A DNA stretch of 64,000 nt from Paraburkholderia sp. GTDB lineage: Bacteria > Pseudomonadota > Gammaproteobacteria > Burkholderiales > Burkholderiaceae. Location: the NCBI RefSeq assembly GCF_004298475.1, contig NZ_SCRP01000037.1, positions 1 to 64,000 of the forward strand, in the 5' to 3' direction. Positions within the stretch are counted from its first letter, which is position 1. Each line of letters opens with the position of its first letter. This document shows, in pieces, positions 18,017 to 31,057 of the stretch. The notes beneath the pieces are model-generated. The model had not been told where the DNA came from. It worked only from the letters and a program-made list of their open reading frames with translations, and did not search any database. A program made the position numbers and the translations under genes.

Positions 18017-18610
18017 TCAGCCCTTCTCCGCCTCGCCGAGCGGCCAGTGACCGCCGAGCGCCTTCTCGAGCCAGAAGGTGCCGATGATCGTCTTCACATC
18101 GGTGATCTGACCGTTGCGCACCCATTCGAGCAATTCGGGCAGCGTCGTCGTGAAGGTTTCGAGGAATTCGCCTTCGTCGAGATTGGCTTCACCGGCGATC
18201 AGGCCGCGCGCGAGATAGATATCGATGAATTCCGTCGAGTACGAAATGACCGGATGAATACGCGTCAGGTAGACGTACTCGCGCGCCGTGTACCCCGTCT
18301 CCTCGCGCAATTCGCGCTTCGCACACGCGAGCGCGCCTTCCTGAGGATCGAGCTTGCCAGCAGGAAACTCGGTCATCACGCGCGACAGCGGATAGCGATA
18401 CTGGCGCTCCATCAGCACGCGGCCATCGTCGAACAACGGGATCACCATCACCGCGCCGGGATGCAGCACGAACTCGCGCGTTGCGTGCTTGCCGTCGGGC
18501 AATTCCACCGTATCGCGCTTGAGCGTGAGGAAGTTGCCCGCGTAGAGGGTCGTGCTTTCGACGCACGTCTCGGCGAGTGCCCGGTCGTGTTTCAGATGTT
18601 CAGCAGCCAT
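18017..18610 (-). CDS. NUDIX hydrolase (ADP-ribose pyrophosphatase-like)
   Basis: A 197-residue NUDIX enzyme. The NUDIX box is complete at about 85-107 (GKLDPQ, Glu91, then KRELREETGY), giving the metal-binding glutamates. The preceding RQYRYPLSRVMTEFPAGK segment is typical of the ADP-ribose pyrophosphatase (NudF) branch, which splits ADP-ribose and similar NDP-sugars. Start at MAAEHLKHD. It is the last gene after nuoN and the DUF2818 gene; a link to NADH turnover is tempting but unproven. Confidence 0.88.
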   Translation of the reverse strand: MAAEHLKHDRALAETCVESTTLYAGNFLTLKRDTVELPDGKHATREFVLHPGAVMVIPLFDDGRVLMERQYRYPLSRVMTEFPAGKLDPQEGALACAKRELREETGYTAREYVYLTRIHPVISYSTEFIDIYLARGLIAGEANLDEGEFLETFTTTLPELLEWVRNGQITDVKTIIGTFWLEKALGGHWPLGEAEKG

Positions 18611-18703
18611 GTTCAACCTCTGGGATGCCGCGTGGTTGCGGATTGATGGGCGCTCGCGTGACGGCAAACGCGAGGCGAGCGCCTGAGAAGCTCGAAGCCC
18701 GAG

Positions 18704-19006
18704 CTACGCCGAACGGCGTTTGACGAGATACTGCCAGGTGAAGCCGGGGAACGCGAACACCACGAACAGACTGAACGTGATGGCGTAGAACTGCCAGCCC
18801 TGCGCAAACCGGTTGCCGGCGCGCGCCTCCAGCAGGAAGCCGAACGCACCGACCACGAAATACAAAACGATCAATTCGGCGATGCGCAGCCACACGCTCT
18901 TCTTCTTTGCGCGCAGCGGCACAACGCCGAACAACCGCTGGTTGGCGAACGGCAGGTTGGCGCCGACCAGCGCCAACAGGACGACAAACCAGCCGGCAGC
19001 AGACAT
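18704..19006 (-). CDS. DUF2818 family membrane protein
   Basis: A 100-residue protein with three predicted membrane helices (starts MSAAGWFVVLLALVGANLPF; a basic RAKKKS loop follows helix 1). It matches DUF2818, which in Burkholderiales regularly follows nuoN. Its ATG shares one base with the nuoN stop codon, so it is translationally coupled to the last complex I gene. This suggests an accessory or assembly role for complex I, but no function is known. Too short to carry recognisable catalytic motifs. Confidence 0.88.
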   Translation of the reverse strand: MSAAGWFVVLLALVGANLPFANQRLFGVVPLRAKKKSVWLRIAELIVLYFVVGAFGFLLEARAGNRFAQGWQFYAITFSLFVVFAFPGFTWQYLVKRRSA

Positions 19007-20478
19007 TACAGTTGCAGCGTATGCGTGACGGCCTGCAGGCAGAGCGTCATCAGCGGACCCGGAACGATGCCGAGCGCGAGCACGGCCACGCCGTTGAGCG
19101 CGAGCAGCATGCGGTTGCCCGCATCGCTTTCGATCGGCGACGTATCCTGCGGTGCGTCGAAGTACATCAGCTTGACGACACGCAGGTAGTAGAACGCGCC
19201 GAACAGCGAGGTGATCACCGCAAGCACGGCGAGCCACGTCAGGCCTGCATTGATCGTTGCCTGGAGCACCGCGAGCTTGGCGTAGAAGCCGACCGTCGGC
19301 GGAATGCCGGCGAGCGAGAACATCATCACCATCATCACGAACGCGAACACCGGGCTACGCTGATTGAGGCCCTTGAAGTCGTCGAGCGTATCGGCTTCGA
19401 AGTTGCGGCGTGCGAGCAGCATCACGACACCGAACGCGCCAAGCGTCGTCAGCAGATAGATGATGCTGTAGAACATCGCCGAGCTGTACGCGTTGGCAGC
19501 GCCCGTCGCCTTGCCGTCCACGATGCCGGCCAGCAGGCCGAGCAGCACGAAGCCCATGTTCGAGATCGCCGAGTACGCGAGCATGCGCTTGATGTTGCGC
19601 TGAACGATACCGGTGATGTTGCCGACGATCATCGAGAGCGCCGCGAGGATGATCAGCATTTGCTGCCAGTCGACGGCGAGCGGCAGGAGACCCATCACGA
19701 GAAAACGCACGCCCCAGGCGAAAGCCGCAACCTTCGGGCCGCCGCCGGTCAGCAGCGTCATCGCCGTGGGCGCGCCTTGATAGACGTCGGGCACCCACAT
19801 GTGGAACGGCACCGCGCCCATCTTGAACGCCACGCCCGCCACGATGAACACCACGCCGAACAGCAGCACGACGTCGTTGATATGGCCCGATGCGATGGCC
19901 TTGAACACGTCGTTCAGTTCGAGCGAACCGGTCGCGCCGTAGATCATCGAAATGCCGTACAGCAGGAAGCCGGAAGCCAGTGCGCCGAGGACGTAGTACT
20001 TCATCGCCGCTTCGTTCGACTGCGTCTGGCCGCCGCGCAGTGCGATCACCGCGTAGAGCGACAGCGACATCAGTTCGAGGCCGAGATACAGCGTGAGGAA
20101 GTTGTTGCCCGAGATCATGACGATCTGGCCAAGCAGCGAGAACAGGCCGAGCAGGAAGAACTCGCCCTTGAACATGTCGCGGTCTTCCAGGTACTTGCGC
20201 GAGTAGACGATCGTCACGGCAAAGCCGAGCGTCACGGCTGCCTTCATCGCGCTGGCGAACGGGTCGACCACGTACATGCGCGAGAAGTAGTAATACACGT
20301 GCGGATCGAACGCGTTCACCGCGAACCACAGGCCGCCCACCAGCGTGGACAGCAGCGAGATGAAGTAGGTCGTCTTGCGGCCCGCTCGGCCCGTCAACGT
20401 GTCGTTGAGCCACGCGACGATGATGGCGGTCATCACCAGCGCGTCGGGAAGCAGTGCGTTCATAGGGGCGTTTGGCAT
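19006..20478 (-). CDS. nuoN: NADH-quinone oxidoreductase subunit N
   Basis: A 490-residue proton-pumping membrane subunit of complex I, related to Mrp antiporters, with about 14 predicted helices. Family motifs visible: GLELMSLSLYA, KYYVLGALASG, and the segment FKMGAVPFHMWVPDVYQGAP with the conserved Lys. Full length. Start at MPNAPMNALLPD with GGAGG about 11 nt upstream; an internal Met five codons later is possible. Last nuo gene; it follows nuoM by 24 bp and overlaps the DUF2818 gene by one base. Confidence 0.97.
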   Translation of the reverse strand: MPNAPMNALLPDALVMTAIIVAWLNDTLTGRAGRKTTYFISLLSTLVGGLWFAVNAFDPHVYYYFSRMYVVDPFASAMKAAVTLGFAVTIVYSRKYLEDRDMFKGEFFLLGLFSLLGQIVMISGNNFLTLYLGLELMSLSLYAVIALRGGQTQSNEAAMKYYVLGALASGFLLYGISMIYGATGSLELNDVFKAIASGHINDVVLLFGVVFIVAGVAFKMGAVPFHMWVPDVYQGAPTAMTLLTGGGPKVAAFAWGVRFLVMGLLPLAVDWQQMLIILAALSMIVGNITGIVQRNIKRMLAYSAISNMGFVLLGLLAGIVDGKATGAANAYSSAMFYSIIYLLTTLGAFGVVMLLARRNFEADTLDDFKGLNQRSPVFAFVMMVMMFSLAGIPPTVGFYAKLAVLQATINAGLTWLAVLAVITSLFGAFYYLRVVKLMYFDAPQDTSPIESDAGNRMLLALNGVAVLALGIVPGPLMTLCLQAVTHTLQL

Positions 20479-20502
20479 GATCTTTATGTCCTCCGCTCGA
20501 CG

Positions 20503-22002
20503 TTACTGTGACAGCGGCAGTTTCGACACTGCAACATGGGAGAGGAGGTTATCCACGGAAACGTGCATCACATCGGTAAAGGGCTTCGGGTAGAGGCCCA
20601 TGAAAAGCGTCATCAGTGCAAGCACACCCAGTACCAGATACTCACGGCAGCTGATGTCCTTCAGTTCGCGCACGTGGTCGTTCGCGACCGCACCGAAGTA
20701 CACACGCTTGTACATCCACAACGTATAGGCCGCACCGAGAATCAGCGTGAACGCAGCGCCGAACCCGATCCAGAAGTTGTACTTCACAGCCGCGAGAATC
20801 ACCATGAATTCGCCGACGAAACCCGAGGTTCCCGGCAGGCCGCAGTTGGCCATGGCGAACAGCATCGCGAATGCCGCGAACTTCGGCATCGTGTTGACCA
20901 CGCCGCCGTAATCGGCGATCTGGCGCGTATGCATGCGGTCGTACAGCACACCGATACAAAGGAACATGGCGCCCGAAACGAAGCCGTGCGAGATCATCTG
21001 GACGATGCCGCCTTCCATCGCGAGCTTGCTCGACTCGCCGAACATAAAGAAGCCGAGCGTGACGAAACCCATGTGCGCGATCGATGAGTATGCAACCAGC
21101 TTCTTCATGTCGGCCTGCACCATCGCGACGAGACCGATGTAGATCACGGCGATCAGCGACAGCGTAATGATGACCGGCGCGAGATAGTGGCTCGCGTCAG
21201 GCGCGATCGGCAGCGAGAAGCGCAGGAAACCGTACGCGCCGAGCTTCAGCATGATCGCGGCCAGCACGACGGAACCGCCCGTGGGCGCCTCGACGTGGGC
21301 GTCCGGCAGCCACGTGTGGACCGGCCACATCGGCACCTTCACCGCGAACGCGAAGAAGAATGCGATGAATAGCAGGATCTGCGGCGTCATCGCGATCTTC
21401 GCTGCCTGCCACGTCGCGAGATCGAACGTGCCGGTTTCGCGGTACAGGTACAGCAGCGCGATCAGCATCAGCAGCGAGCCGGCCAGCGTGTACAGGAAGA
21501 ACTTGAAGGCTGCGTAGACGCGGTTCTGACCGCCCCACACGCCGATGATGATGTACATCGGGATCAGGGTCGCTTCGAAGAACACGTAGAACAGCATGCC
21601 GTCGGCAGCGCTGAAGACGCCGACCATCAGCCCCGACAGGATCAGGAACGCGGCCATGTACTGCGCAACGTTCTTCGTGATGACCTGCCAGCCCGCCACC
21701 ACCACGATGACGGTGATGACCGCGGTCAGCACGACGAACCACATCGAAATGCCGTCGACGCCGAGGTGATACGTAATATTGAATCGATCGATCCAGGAGG
21801 CCTTTTCAGCGAACTGGAGGTCGGCCGTGCTCGCGTCGAATCCCGAAATCAGCGGAATCGTGACGAGAAAGCTGAGCAAGGAGCCGATGAGCGCGAGCCA
21901 GCGGGCCGTGCCCGGGTTCCGGTCGGAACCCACTGCCAGAACCAGGCCACCGAAAACGATCGGCAGCCAGATTGCGATACTAAGAATCGGATAAGCGTGC
22001 AT
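20503..22002 (-). CDS. nuoM: NADH-quinone oxidoreductase subunit M
   Basis: A 499-residue antiporter-like subunit of complex I, with about 14 predicted membrane helices. Visible: YFFEATLIPMYI-type helix with its conserved Glu, FFAFAVKVPMWPVHTWLPDAHVEAP with the central Lys, and SSIAHMGFVTLG. It forms one of the three proton channels of the membrane arm. It starts 15 bp after nuoL and is followed by nuoN. Length and motifs are normal. Confidence 0.97.
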   Translation of the reverse strand: MHAYPILSIAIWLPIVFGGLVLAVGSDRNPGTARWLALIGSLLSFLVTIPLISGFDASTADLQFAEKASWIDRFNITYHLGVDGISMWFVVLTAVITVIVVVAGWQVITKNVAQYMAAFLILSGLMVGVFSAADGMLFYVFFEATLIPMYIIIGVWGGQNRVYAAFKFFLYTLAGSLLMLIALLYLYRETGTFDLATWQAAKIAMTPQILLFIAFFFAFAVKVPMWPVHTWLPDAHVEAPTGGSVVLAAIMLKLGAYGFLRFSLPIAPDASHYLAPVIITLSLIAVIYIGLVAMVQADMKKLVAYSSIAHMGFVTLGFFMFGESSKLAMEGGIVQMISHGFVSGAMFLCIGVLYDRMHTRQIADYGGVVNTMPKFAAFAMLFAMANCGLPGTSGFVGEFMVILAAVKYNFWIGFGAAFTLILGAAYTLWMYKRVYFGAVANDHVRELKDISCREYLVLGVLALMTLFMGLYPKPFTDVMHVSVDNLLSHVAVSKLPLSQ

Positions 22003-22017
22003 GCAGTTTTCCTCGCC

Positions 22018-24069
<2,052 letters not shown>

Positions 24070-24080
24070 TACAGCCTGCC

Positions 24081-24386
24081 TTAACCTTTGAGCTGATCGA
24101 GATCCTCGACGTTGATCGTGTCGAGACTACGGAACAAGGTCACGAGAATAGCCAGACCAATCGCAGCTTCCGCAGCTGCAACGGTCAGTACGAAGAACAC
24201 GAAAATCTGTCCGTGCACATCACCGAGGTAATGTGAGAACGCAACGAAATTCGTGTTCACCGCCAGAAGCATCAGCTCAATCGCCATCAGAATGATGATG
24301 ACGTTGCGGCGGTTGAGAAAAATGCCGACGATCGAGATCGCAAACAGGATCGCGCCGAGGACGAGATAGTGGGCAAGGGTCAACAT
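24081..24386 (-). CDS. nuoK: NADH-quinone oxidoreductase subunit K
   Basis: A 101-residue, three-helix membrane subunit of complex I. The two buried glutamates of the proton path are visible in [11 protein letters not shown] and [11 protein letters not shown]. Starts [15 protein letters not shown]. It lies 18 bp downstream of nuoJ and 11 bp upstream of nuoL, within the continuous operon. Confidence 0.97.
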
Positions 24387-24404
24387 AAGGTCTCTCCAGC
24401 GCGA

Positions 24405-25061
24405 TCAGCTGTTGCTGCCGGCCGCGTTTTCGTTCGCGACAGGCTCTTGCGGAAGTTCCTTCGCGGCGGGCATCTTCACGAGACGCACGCGGTCCTCGCG
24501 ACGCACGCGGACCTGCTTCGAAACGTTTTGGCGCTTCGCGTCCTTCGGCTCACGCGCTGTCAGCGCAATTGCCGCGACGATAGCGACCAGCAGCACGAGG
24601 CCAGCCACTTCGAAGGCGAAGATGTAATCGGTGTAAATGATCTTGCCGATCAGATGCGCGTTCGACAGCGCCGACGCTGCGGCGGCCGACGTATCGGGCA
24701 CCGGCGTGGTCGTCGCGCCGTAGCCGTGCCAGAGGATCAGCGCGGTTTCGATCACGATGATCGCGCCCACCACGGTCGCCACCGGCACGAAGCGTTTGAT
24801 GTCGCGGTTCAGTACGTCGATGTTGATGTCCAGCATCATCACCACGAACAGGAACAGCACCATCACGGCGCCTACGTAGACGAGCACCAGCAGGATCGCG
24901 AGGAATTCCGCCTCCAGCAGCATCCAGATCGCAGCCGCGTTGAAAAACGCGAGAACGAGGAAAAGCGCCGACGCGACGGGGTTGCGCGACGTGATCACCT
25001 TCAGCGCCGACAGCGTCAGCAGCAGCGCGAAGATGTAGAACAAGACGGTCGTGAATTCCAT
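24405..25061 (-). CDS. nuoJ: NADH-quinone oxidoreductase subunit J
   Basis: A 218-residue membrane subunit of complex I with five helices (starts MEFTTVLFYIFALLLTLSA; Tyr- and Gly-containing helix VLVYVGAVMVLFLFVVMML is the helix that bends during coupling). The C-terminal about 50 residues form a charged cytoplasmic tail (RREDRVRLVKMPAAKE). A 174-bp spacer separates it from nuoI, the largest intergenic gap in the operon. Confidence 0.96.
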   Translation of the reverse strand: MEFTTVLFYIFALLLTLSALKVITSRNPVASALFLVLAFFNAAAIWMLLEAEFLAILLVLVYVGAVMVLFLFVVMMLDINIDVLNRDIKRFVPVATVVGAIIVIETALILWHGYGATTTPVPDTSAAAASALSNAHLIGKIIYTDYIFAFEVAGLVLLVAIVAAIALTAREPKDAKRQNVSKQVRVRREDRVRLVKMPAAKELPQEPVANENAAGSNS

Positions 25062-25235
25062 GATTACTGGTTCATCGTTGAGGCCATCGTGAGGCGGAGT
25101 GCGCGGTGCAAACTGGCGGCCAGACCAGAGTGCGCCGCGCCGCGGCGGTCAAGGTGCGGCGACACGCAGCCCGAGGGCACAAGCGTGTCCCGCTGTCCGG
25201 CCCGACCGCGGGCCGATGCAGCGTCAAACTGAATA

Positions 25236-25724
25236 TCAACGGTACGGTGCATCCGCTGCCTTGTTTGCTGCGATCTGTGCTTCGTAACGATCGCCGACTG
25301 CCAGCAGCATGTCCTTCGTGAAATACAGATCGCCGCGCTTCTCGCCGTGATACTCGAGAATGTGCGTTTCGACGATCGAGTCGACCGGGCAGCTCTCTTC
25401 GCAGAAGCCGCAGAAGATGCACTTGGTCAGGTCGATGTCGTAGCGCGTCGTGCGGCGCGTGTTGTCCTCGCGCACTTCCGATTCGATCGTGATTGCGAGT
25501 GCGGGGCACACGGCCTCGCACAGCTTGCACGCGATGCAGCGCTCTTCGCCGTTTTCGTAGCGGCGCAGCGCATGCAGCCCGCGAAAACGCGGCGACATCT
25601 GGGTCTTTTCTTCCGGGAACTGCACCGTGAACTTGCGCTTGAACGCATAACGGCCGGTCAGCGCGAGCCCCTGGATCAGCTCGGTCAGGAAGAACGTCTT
25701 GAAGAAGTTTTGGATAGCGTTCAT
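25236..25724 (-). CDS. nuoI: NADH-quinone oxidoreductase subunit I, 2x[4Fe-4S]
   Basis: A 162-residue peripheral-arm subunit that carries iron-sulfur clusters N6a and N6b. Two ferredoxin motifs are intact: [12 protein letters not shown] and [14 protein letters not shown]. The N-terminal amphipathic helix ([14 protein letters not shown]) anchors it to the membrane arm. It starts 15 bp after nuoH. Full family length. Confidence 0.97.
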   Translation of the reverse strand: MNAIQNFFKTFFLTELIQGLALTGRYAFKRKFTVQFPEEKTQMSPRFRGLHALRRYENGEERCIACKLCEAVCPALAITIESEVREDNTRRTTRYDIDLTKCIFCGFCEESCPVDSIVETHILEYHGEKRGDLYFTKDMLLAVGDRYEAQIAANKAADAPYR

Positions 25725-25739
25725 GGTCTCGTCCGCCCT

Positions 25740-26804
25740 TTATTTCCAGATGCTCAGCGGCGACATGTACCAGAAGCCAACCACGATGAGCCACACGAGA
25801 GACACGGGAATAAACACCTTCCAGCCGAGACGCATGATCTGGTCATAGCGATAACGCGGGAACGTCGCGCGGGCCCAGATGAACATCGACAGCAGGAGGA
25901 AGACTTTCAGCACGAGCCAGAAGATGCCCGGGATGAAATCGAGGAAGCCGAACGGCGCGCTCCAGCCACCGAGGAACAGCACCGAAGCCAGCGCCGAGAT
26001 CACGATCATGTTGATGTACTCGGCGAGGAAGAACAGCGCGAAGCCCATCCCCGAGTAGTCGATCATGTGACCCGCAACGATTTCCGATTCGCCTTCCACC
26101 ACGTCGAACGGGTGGCGGTTCGTTTCGGCAATGCCCGAGATGAAGTAGATGACGAACATCGGCAGCAGCGGCAGCCAGTTCCACGAGAGGAACGTGATGC
26201 CCCAGTTCGCGAACATGCCGCGCATCTGGCCCTGGACGATGTCCGAGAGATTCAGGCTGCCCGACACCATCAGCACGATGACGAGCGCGAAACCCATCGC
26301 GATTTCGTACGACACCATCTGTGCCGCGGCGCGCATCGCGCCGAGGAACGCGTACTTCGAGTTCGAGGCCCAGCCCGCGAGAATCACGCCGTACACGCCG
26401 ACCGATGAGATCGCCATCACGTAGAGCAGACCGGCGTTGATGTTGCCGAGCACCGCGCCTGCCTGGAACGGGATCACCGCCCAGATCGCGAACGCCGGCA
26501 CAACCACCATGATCGGTGCGATCATGTAAATCCAGCGGCTCGCCTGCGCCGGCTGAATCACTTCCTTGAGCAGCAGCTTCAGCACGTCGGCAATCGGCTG
26601 CAGGAGACCTGCGGGGCCGACGCGGTTCGGACCGAGACGCACGTGCATCCAGCCGATGAGCTTGCGCTCCCAGAGGATCAGGTACGCGACGCACAACAGG
26701 ATCACCACTGCGACGACGAGAATGCGCACCAGCGCCCACACGGTGGGCCACGCCACGCCGAGCAGCTGGCTGCCGCCTGCATTGATCGTATCGAACAAGC
26801 TCAT
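25740..26804 (-). CDS. nuoH: NADH-quinone oxidoreductase subunit H
   Basis: A 354-residue membrane subunit of complex I that forms part of the quinone chamber. About eight or nine helices. Family motifs: [19 protein letters not shown] after helix 1, and the acidic loop [27 protein letters not shown], whose glutamates couple quinone reduction to proton pumping. It directly abuts nuoG (ATG one base after the nuoG stop) and precedes nuoI by 15 bp. Confidence 0.97.
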   Translation of the reverse strand: MSLFDTINAGGSQLLGVAWPTVWALVRILVVAVVILLCVAYLILWERKLIGWMHVRLGPNRVGPAGLLQPIADVLKLLLKEVIQPAQASRWIYMIAPIMVVVPAFAIWAVIPFQAGAVLGNINAGLLYVMAISSVGVYGVILAGWASNSKYAFLGAMRAAAQMVSYEIAMGFALVIVLMVSGSLNLSDIVQGQMRGMFANWGITFLSWNWLPLLPMFVIYFISGIAETNRHPFDVVEGESEIVAGHMIDYSGMGFALFFLAEYINMIVISALASVLFLGGWSAPFGFLDFIPGIFWLVLKVFLLLSMFIWARATFPRYRYDQIMRLGWKVFIPVSLVWLIVVGFWYMSPLSIWK

Positions 26805-29138
26805 TTAGGCCTTCTCCACCAGCAGTTCACCGAACAGGCTGCCGAGCTGCGCACCCACCGGCGTCGCCGCCGACACGCGCACCACCGTCGGCGCTAGATT
26901 CGCGTCGCGCGTTGCAGGCGCGCTCACGGACAGCTCGCCCTGGCGCACGCGTACCGCGTCGCCTTCCTTCAGGCCCAGCTGATCGAAGAGCGCTGCCGGC
27001 AGGCCGACCGCATTCGCCACGCGGGCCGCCGCCGTGAGTTGCAGCGCATCGGCGCGGCGCACGAGCGAGTCGGCGTGGTAGATCGGTACATCGGCGAGGC
27101 GTTCGAAGCTGCCCGCAGCGGCACGGGACGCCGCACCCTTCGCGAGTTGCGCGCCGGTCTTGTTCGACAGACGCTGCTCGAAGTTGCCGTCGCCGAGCGC
27201 CTTGGCGCGCACTTCTTCGGCCGTTTCGTATTCGAAGCCATGCGCGCCGAGCAGCGTGCCCAGCACGCGCAGCACCTTCCACGCCGGGCGCGTTTCGCCG
27301 AGCGGGCGCACGACGCCGTTGAAGCTCTGCACCGTGCCTTCGGCGTTCACGAACGTACCCGAGGTTTCGGTGTACGGCGCGATCGGCAGCAGCACGTCTG
27401 CGTACTCGAGACCGGTCTTGAACGGCGAGAACACCACGACCATTTCAGCCTGGCCGAGCGCTGCACGCGCCGCGGCCGGGTTGGCCGTGTCGAATTCCGG
27501 CTCGACGTTCAGGAGCAGATAACCCTTGCGCGGCTGCTCGAACGCTTCGCGAGCGTTGAGACCGCCGTTGCCGGGGAGCGCGCCCACGAGGTGCGCGCCG
27601 ACCGTGTTGCCCGCTTCCGTGAGGAAGCCGAGCTTCGCGCCGGTCGTATCGGCAATGAATTGCGCTGCAGCGTGCAGACGCGAGAAATCGGGATGCTGGA
27701 CGACCGCGTTGCCGAGCAGCACGAAACGGCGTTCGCCGCTTGCGAGCGAGGCCGCAACCTGCTTCGCGGCGTCGCTTGCCTGCACGCCCGCGAAGGCTTC
27801 CGGCGCCGCAACGCCCTTCGCTTCGGCGGCCGCGACCGCCACGCCTGCGAGTTCGTCGAACCATGCCGACGGCGCAGCAACGATGCGCTTCGCGCTGGCG
27901 ATCAGCGAGTTGTCGCCCGTGGCCTGCAGCAGCGTGATCTTCGCGCCGCCCTTCGCGGCCTGACGCAGACGCGCGGCGAACAGCGCGTGATCGCGGCGCA
28001 GGAACGAGCCGACCACGAACGCAGCGTCCGCGTAGGACAGATCGGCGATCTTCGTGCCGAGCCACGGCGTGCCGTTCAGCGGTGCGGAGAAGTCGCTCTG
28101 GCGCAGACGGAAGTCGACGTTCGGCGTGCCGATCGCATCCGCGAACTGCTTGAGCAGATAGAGTTCTTCGGTCGTGCTGTGCGGGCTTGCGAGTGCGGCG
28201 ATGGCGTTTTCGCCATGCTCTTCGCGAATGCCCTTGATGCCCTTCACGACATATTCGAGCGCAGCCTGCCAGTCGGTTTCGATCCACTGGCCGCCCTGCT
28301 TGATCATCGGGCGGGTCAGACGCTCTTCGCTATTCAGGGCTTCGTACGAGAAGCGGTCCTTGTCCGAGATCCAGCATTCGTTGATGGCTTCGTTCTCGTA
28401 CGACAGCACGCGCATCACGCGGTTGTTCTTCACCTGCACGACGACGTTCGCACCGGTCGAATCGTGCGGGCTCACCGACTTGCGGCGCGACAGTTCCCAC
28501 GAGCGGGCGCTGAAGCGGAACGGCTTGCTCGTGAGCGCGCCGACCGGGCACAGGTCGATCATGTTGCCCGAGAGTTCCGAGTCGACCGTCTTGCCGACGA
28601 ACGACGTGATTTCCGAGTGTTCACCGCGGCCGAGCATGCCGAGTTCCATCACGCCGGCGATTTCTTCGCCGAAGCGCACGCAGCGCGTGCAGTGAATGCA
28701 GCGCGTCATCTCTTCCATCGAGATGAGCGGGCCGACATTCTTGTGGAACACCACGCGCTTTTCTTCGCTGTAGCGCGAAGCCGACTTGCCGTAGCCCACC
28801 GCGAGATCCTGCAGTTGGCACTCGCCGCCCTGATCGCAGATCGGGCAATCCAGCGGGTGGTTGATCAGCAGGAACTCCATCACGGACTGCTGTGCCGCCA
28901 CGGCCTTCTCGGACGTCGTATGCACGATCATGCCCTGGGATACCGGCGTCGCGCATGCGGGCACGGCCTTCGGCATCTTCTCGACTTCGACAAGACACAT
29001 CCGGCAGTTGGCCGCGATCGACAGCTTCTTGTGATAGCAGAAGTGCGGAATATAGGTGTCCACGCGCTGCGCAGCCTGGATCACCATGCTGCCCTCGGGC
29101 ACCTCCACCTTCTTGCCGTCTATTTCAAGTTCAACCAT
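26805..29138 (-). CDS. nuoG: NADH-quinone oxidoreductase subunit G
   Basis: A 777-residue iron-sulfur subunit of complex I. The N-terminal [2Fe-2S] ligands are Cys34, Cys45, Cys48 and Cys62. A His-Cys [4Fe-4S] site ([18 protein letters not shown]) and a further [14 protein letters not shown] site follow. The C-terminal two thirds is the molybdopterin-oxidoreductase-like domain, catalytically inert in this family. It starts [17 protein letters not shown]. 108 bp separate it from nuoF. Normal length and order. Confidence 0.97.
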   Translation of the reverse strand: MVELEIDGKKVEVPEGSMVIQAAQRVDTYIPHFCYHKKLSIAANCRMCLVEVEKMPKAVPACATPVSQGMIVHTTSEKAVAAQQSVMEFLLINHPLDCPICDQGGECQLQDLAVGYGKSASRYSEEKRVVFHKNVGPLISMEEMTRCIHCTRCVRFGEEIAGVMELGMLGRGEHSEITSFVGKTVDSELSGNMIDLCPVGALTSKPFRFSARSWELSRRKSVSPHDSTGANVVVQVKNNRVMRVLSYENEAINECWISDKDRFSYEALNSEERLTRPMIKQGGQWIETDWQAALEYVVKGIKGIREEHGENAIAALASPHSTTEELYLLKQFADAIGTPNVDFRLRQSDFSAPLNGTPWLGTKIADLSYADAAFVVGSFLRRDHALFAARLRQAAKGGAKITLLQATGDNSLIASAKRIVAAPSAWFDELAGVAVAAAEAKGVAAPEAFAGVQASDAAKQVAASLASGERRFVLLGNAVVQHPDFSRLHAAAQFIADTTGAKLGFLTEAGNTVGAHLVGALPGNGGLNAREAFEQPRKGYLLLNVEPEFDTANPAAARAALGQAEMVVVFSPFKTGLEYADVLLPIAPYTETSGTFVNAEGTVQSFNGVVRPLGETRPAWKVLRVLGTLLGAHGFEYETAEEVRAKALGDGNFEQRLSNKTGAQLAKGAASRAAAGSFERLADVPIYHADSLVRRADALQLTAAARVANAVGLPAALFDQLGLKEGDAVRVRQGELSVSAPATRDANLAPTVVRVSAATPVGAQLGSLFGELLVEKA

Positions 29139-29246
29139 GATGGTTAATCGTCCCTAACCTGTTACCGCTCGATGATTCACGGCGGTCTACCCCGTTGCTT
29201 CGTCCTGCGCGGTACGCGCCCGACGCGCCGCCCCTTCGTTTCGCCC

Positions 29247-30575
29247 TCAGGCGGTCACCGTCTCCGATGCCGTATGCGAGCCGGCCGTTCCGCCGACGAG
29301 GCAACGCTTGTGTTGCACGTGATATTCGAATTCGTCCCAGTAGTGCTTGAGCATGCCGCGCACCGGCATTGCCGCCGCATCGCCGAGCGCGCAGATCGTG
29401 CGGCCCATGATGTTGCCGGCGACCGAATTCAGCAGATCCAGATCTTCCTGGCGGCCCTGGCCGTGCTCGATGCGCTTCACGACGCGATACAGCCAGCCCG
29501 TGCCTTCGCGGCAAGGCGTGCACTGGCCGCACGACTCTTCGAAATAGAAGTACGACAGACGCATGAGCGAGCGCACCATGCAGCGCGTTTCGTCCATGAC
29601 GATGACCGCGCCCGAGCCCAGCATCGAGCCCGCCTTCGCGATCGAGTCATAGTCCAGATCGGTCTGCATCATCAGATCGCCCGGAATGACCGGCGACGAC
29701 GAACCGCCCGGAATCACGGCCTTGAGCTTCTTGCCGTCGCGCACGCCGCCGGCGAGTTCCATAAGCGTTGCGAACGGCGTGCCGAGCGGAACTTCGTAGT
29801 TGCCCGGACGCGCAATGTCGCCGCCGATCGAGAAAATCTTCGTGCCGCCGTTGTTCGGCTTGCCGAGTTCCATGTAGGCCTGCGGGCCGATGGCCAGCAG
29901 GAACGGCACCGCGGCGAACGTCTCGGTGTTGTTGATCGTGGTGGGCTTGCCGTAGATGCCGAAGCTCGCCGGGAACGGCGGCTTGAAGCGCGGCTGGCCC
30001 TTCTTGCCTTCGATCGATTCGAGCAGCGCGGTTTCTTCGCCGCAGATGTACGCGCCATAACCGTGGTGCGCGTGCAGCTGGAACGTGAAGTCCGTGCCGA
30101 GGATGTTGTCGCCGAGGTAGCCCGCCTGGCGCGCTTCTTCCAGCGCAGCCTCGAAGCGGCGATAGACCTCGAAGATCTCACCGTGGATGTAGTTGTAGCC
30201 GACGGTGATGCCCATCGCGTACGCGCCGATGGCCATGCCCTCGATCACCGAGTGCGGGTTCCAGCGCAGGATGTCGCGATCCTTGAACGTGCCGGGTTCG
30301 CCCTCGTCCGAGTTGCAGACGAGATACTTCTGGCCCGGGAACTGACGCGGCATGAAGCTCCACTTCAGGCCGGTCGGGAAGCCCGCGCCGCCGCGGCCGC
30401 GCAGACCCGACGCCTTGACGTCGGCGATCACCTGCTCGGGGGGGATTTTTTCTTCGAGAATACGGCGCAGCTGCTTGTAGCCGCCGCGCGCGACGTAGTC
30501 TTCGAGATGCCAGTTGTCGCCGTTCAGGCCGGCGAGAATCAGCGGTTTGATGTGACGGTCGTGCAGTGAGGTCAT
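29247..30575 (-). CDS. nuoF: NADH-quinone oxidoreductase subunit F
   Basis: A 442-residue NADH dehydrogenase subunit. The Gly-rich NADH/FMN sites are visible ([16 protein letters not shown] at about 60-75, and [15 protein letters not shown]), as is the N3 [4Fe-4S] motif [12 protein letters not shown] with a fourth Cys in RTICALGD. The ATG at 30575 overlaps the nuoE stop codon as ATGA, so the two subunits that enclose FMN and N1a are translationally coupled. The frame is open upstream, but only within nuoE. Confidence 0.97.
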   Translation of the reverse strand: MTSLHDRHIKPLILAGLNGDNWHLEDYVARGGYKQLRRILEEKIPPEQVIADVKASGLRGRGGAGFPTGLKWSFMPRQFPGQKYLVCNSDEGEPGTFKDRDILRWNPHSVIEGMAIGAYAMGITVGYNYIHGEIFEVYRRFEAALEEARQAGYLGDNILGTDFTFQLHAHHGYGAYICGEETALLESIEGKKGQPRFKPPFPASFGIYGKPTTINNTETFAAVPFLLAIGPQAYMELGKPNNGGTKIFSIGGDIARPGNYEVPLGTPFATLMELAGGVRDGKKLKAVIPGGSSSPVIPGDLMMQTDLDYDSIAKAGSMLGSGAVIVMDETRCMVRSLMRLSYFYFEESCGQCTPCREGTGWLYRVVKRIEHGQGRQEDLDLLNSVAGNIMGRTICALGDAAAMPVRGMLKHYWDEFEYHVQHKRCLVGGTAGSHTASETVTA

Positions 30576-31057
30576 TTCGAAAGTTCCTCGAGCAGCTGGT
30601 CGATCTTCTCGCGGCTCATGAAGCTGCACATGCGATGGTTGTTCACGAGCATCACCGGTGCGTCGCCGCACGCGCCCATGCATTCGCCCTCTTTCAGGGT
30701 GAACATGCCGTCGGGCGTGGTTTCGCCGAAACCGATACCGAGCTTCTGCTGCAGATACTCGGCAGCGCTTTCTGAACCGCCGTCCGGGCCGAGCTGGCAC
30801 GGCAGGTTCGTGCAGAGCGTGATCTTGTGCTTGCCTACCGGTTTCGTTTCGAACATCGTGTAGAACGTAGCGACTTCCTGGACCGCGACCGGCGGCATGC
30901 CAAGGTAGTCGGCGACGAACTGCATGAGTTCGGGCGACAGCCAGCCATGCTCTTCCTGAGCCACGGCCAGTGCCGCCATCACGGCAGACTGCTTCTTATC
31001 GGCGGGATACTTCGTCAACGCGCGATCGATTTCTTTCAGGCCTTCAGCTGAGATCAT
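30572..31057 (-). CDS. nuoE: NADH-quinone oxidoreductase subunit E
   Basis: A 161-residue thioredoxin-like [2Fe-2S] subunit (cluster N1a). Ligands lie in [14 protein letters not shown] and [11 protein letters not shown] motifs; the helical N-terminus contains [21 protein letters not shown] start at [11 protein letters not shown]; an in-frame TTG seven codons upstream is weaker. It is separated from nuoD by 143 bp and overlaps nuoF. Confidence 0.96.
   Translation of the reverse strand: MISAEGLKEIDRALTKYPADKKQSAVMAALAVAQEEHGWLSPELMQFVADYLGMPPVAVQEVATFYTMFETKPVGKHKITLCTNLPCQLGPDGGSESAAEYLQQKLGIGFGETTPDGMFTLKEGECMGACGDAPVMLVNNHRMCSFMSREKIDQLLEELSK

Noticed and set aside
18907..20511. A very long + strand open frame opposite nuoN (and similar ones opposite nuoM, nuoL, nuoG, pnp)
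   Set aside because: Third-position GC bias leaves the complementary strand open; the products are His/Arg/Glu-rich without domain motifs, whereas the - strand encodes complete complex I subunits and PNPase.
25064..25252. A 62-codon - strand frame in the nuoI-nuoJ spacer ending 2 bp before nuoJ
   Set aside because: Starts inside nuoI, has arginine-rich composition typical of antisense/off-frame GC-rich DNA, and no Shine-Dalgarno; could aid coupling to nuoJ but not supported as a gene.
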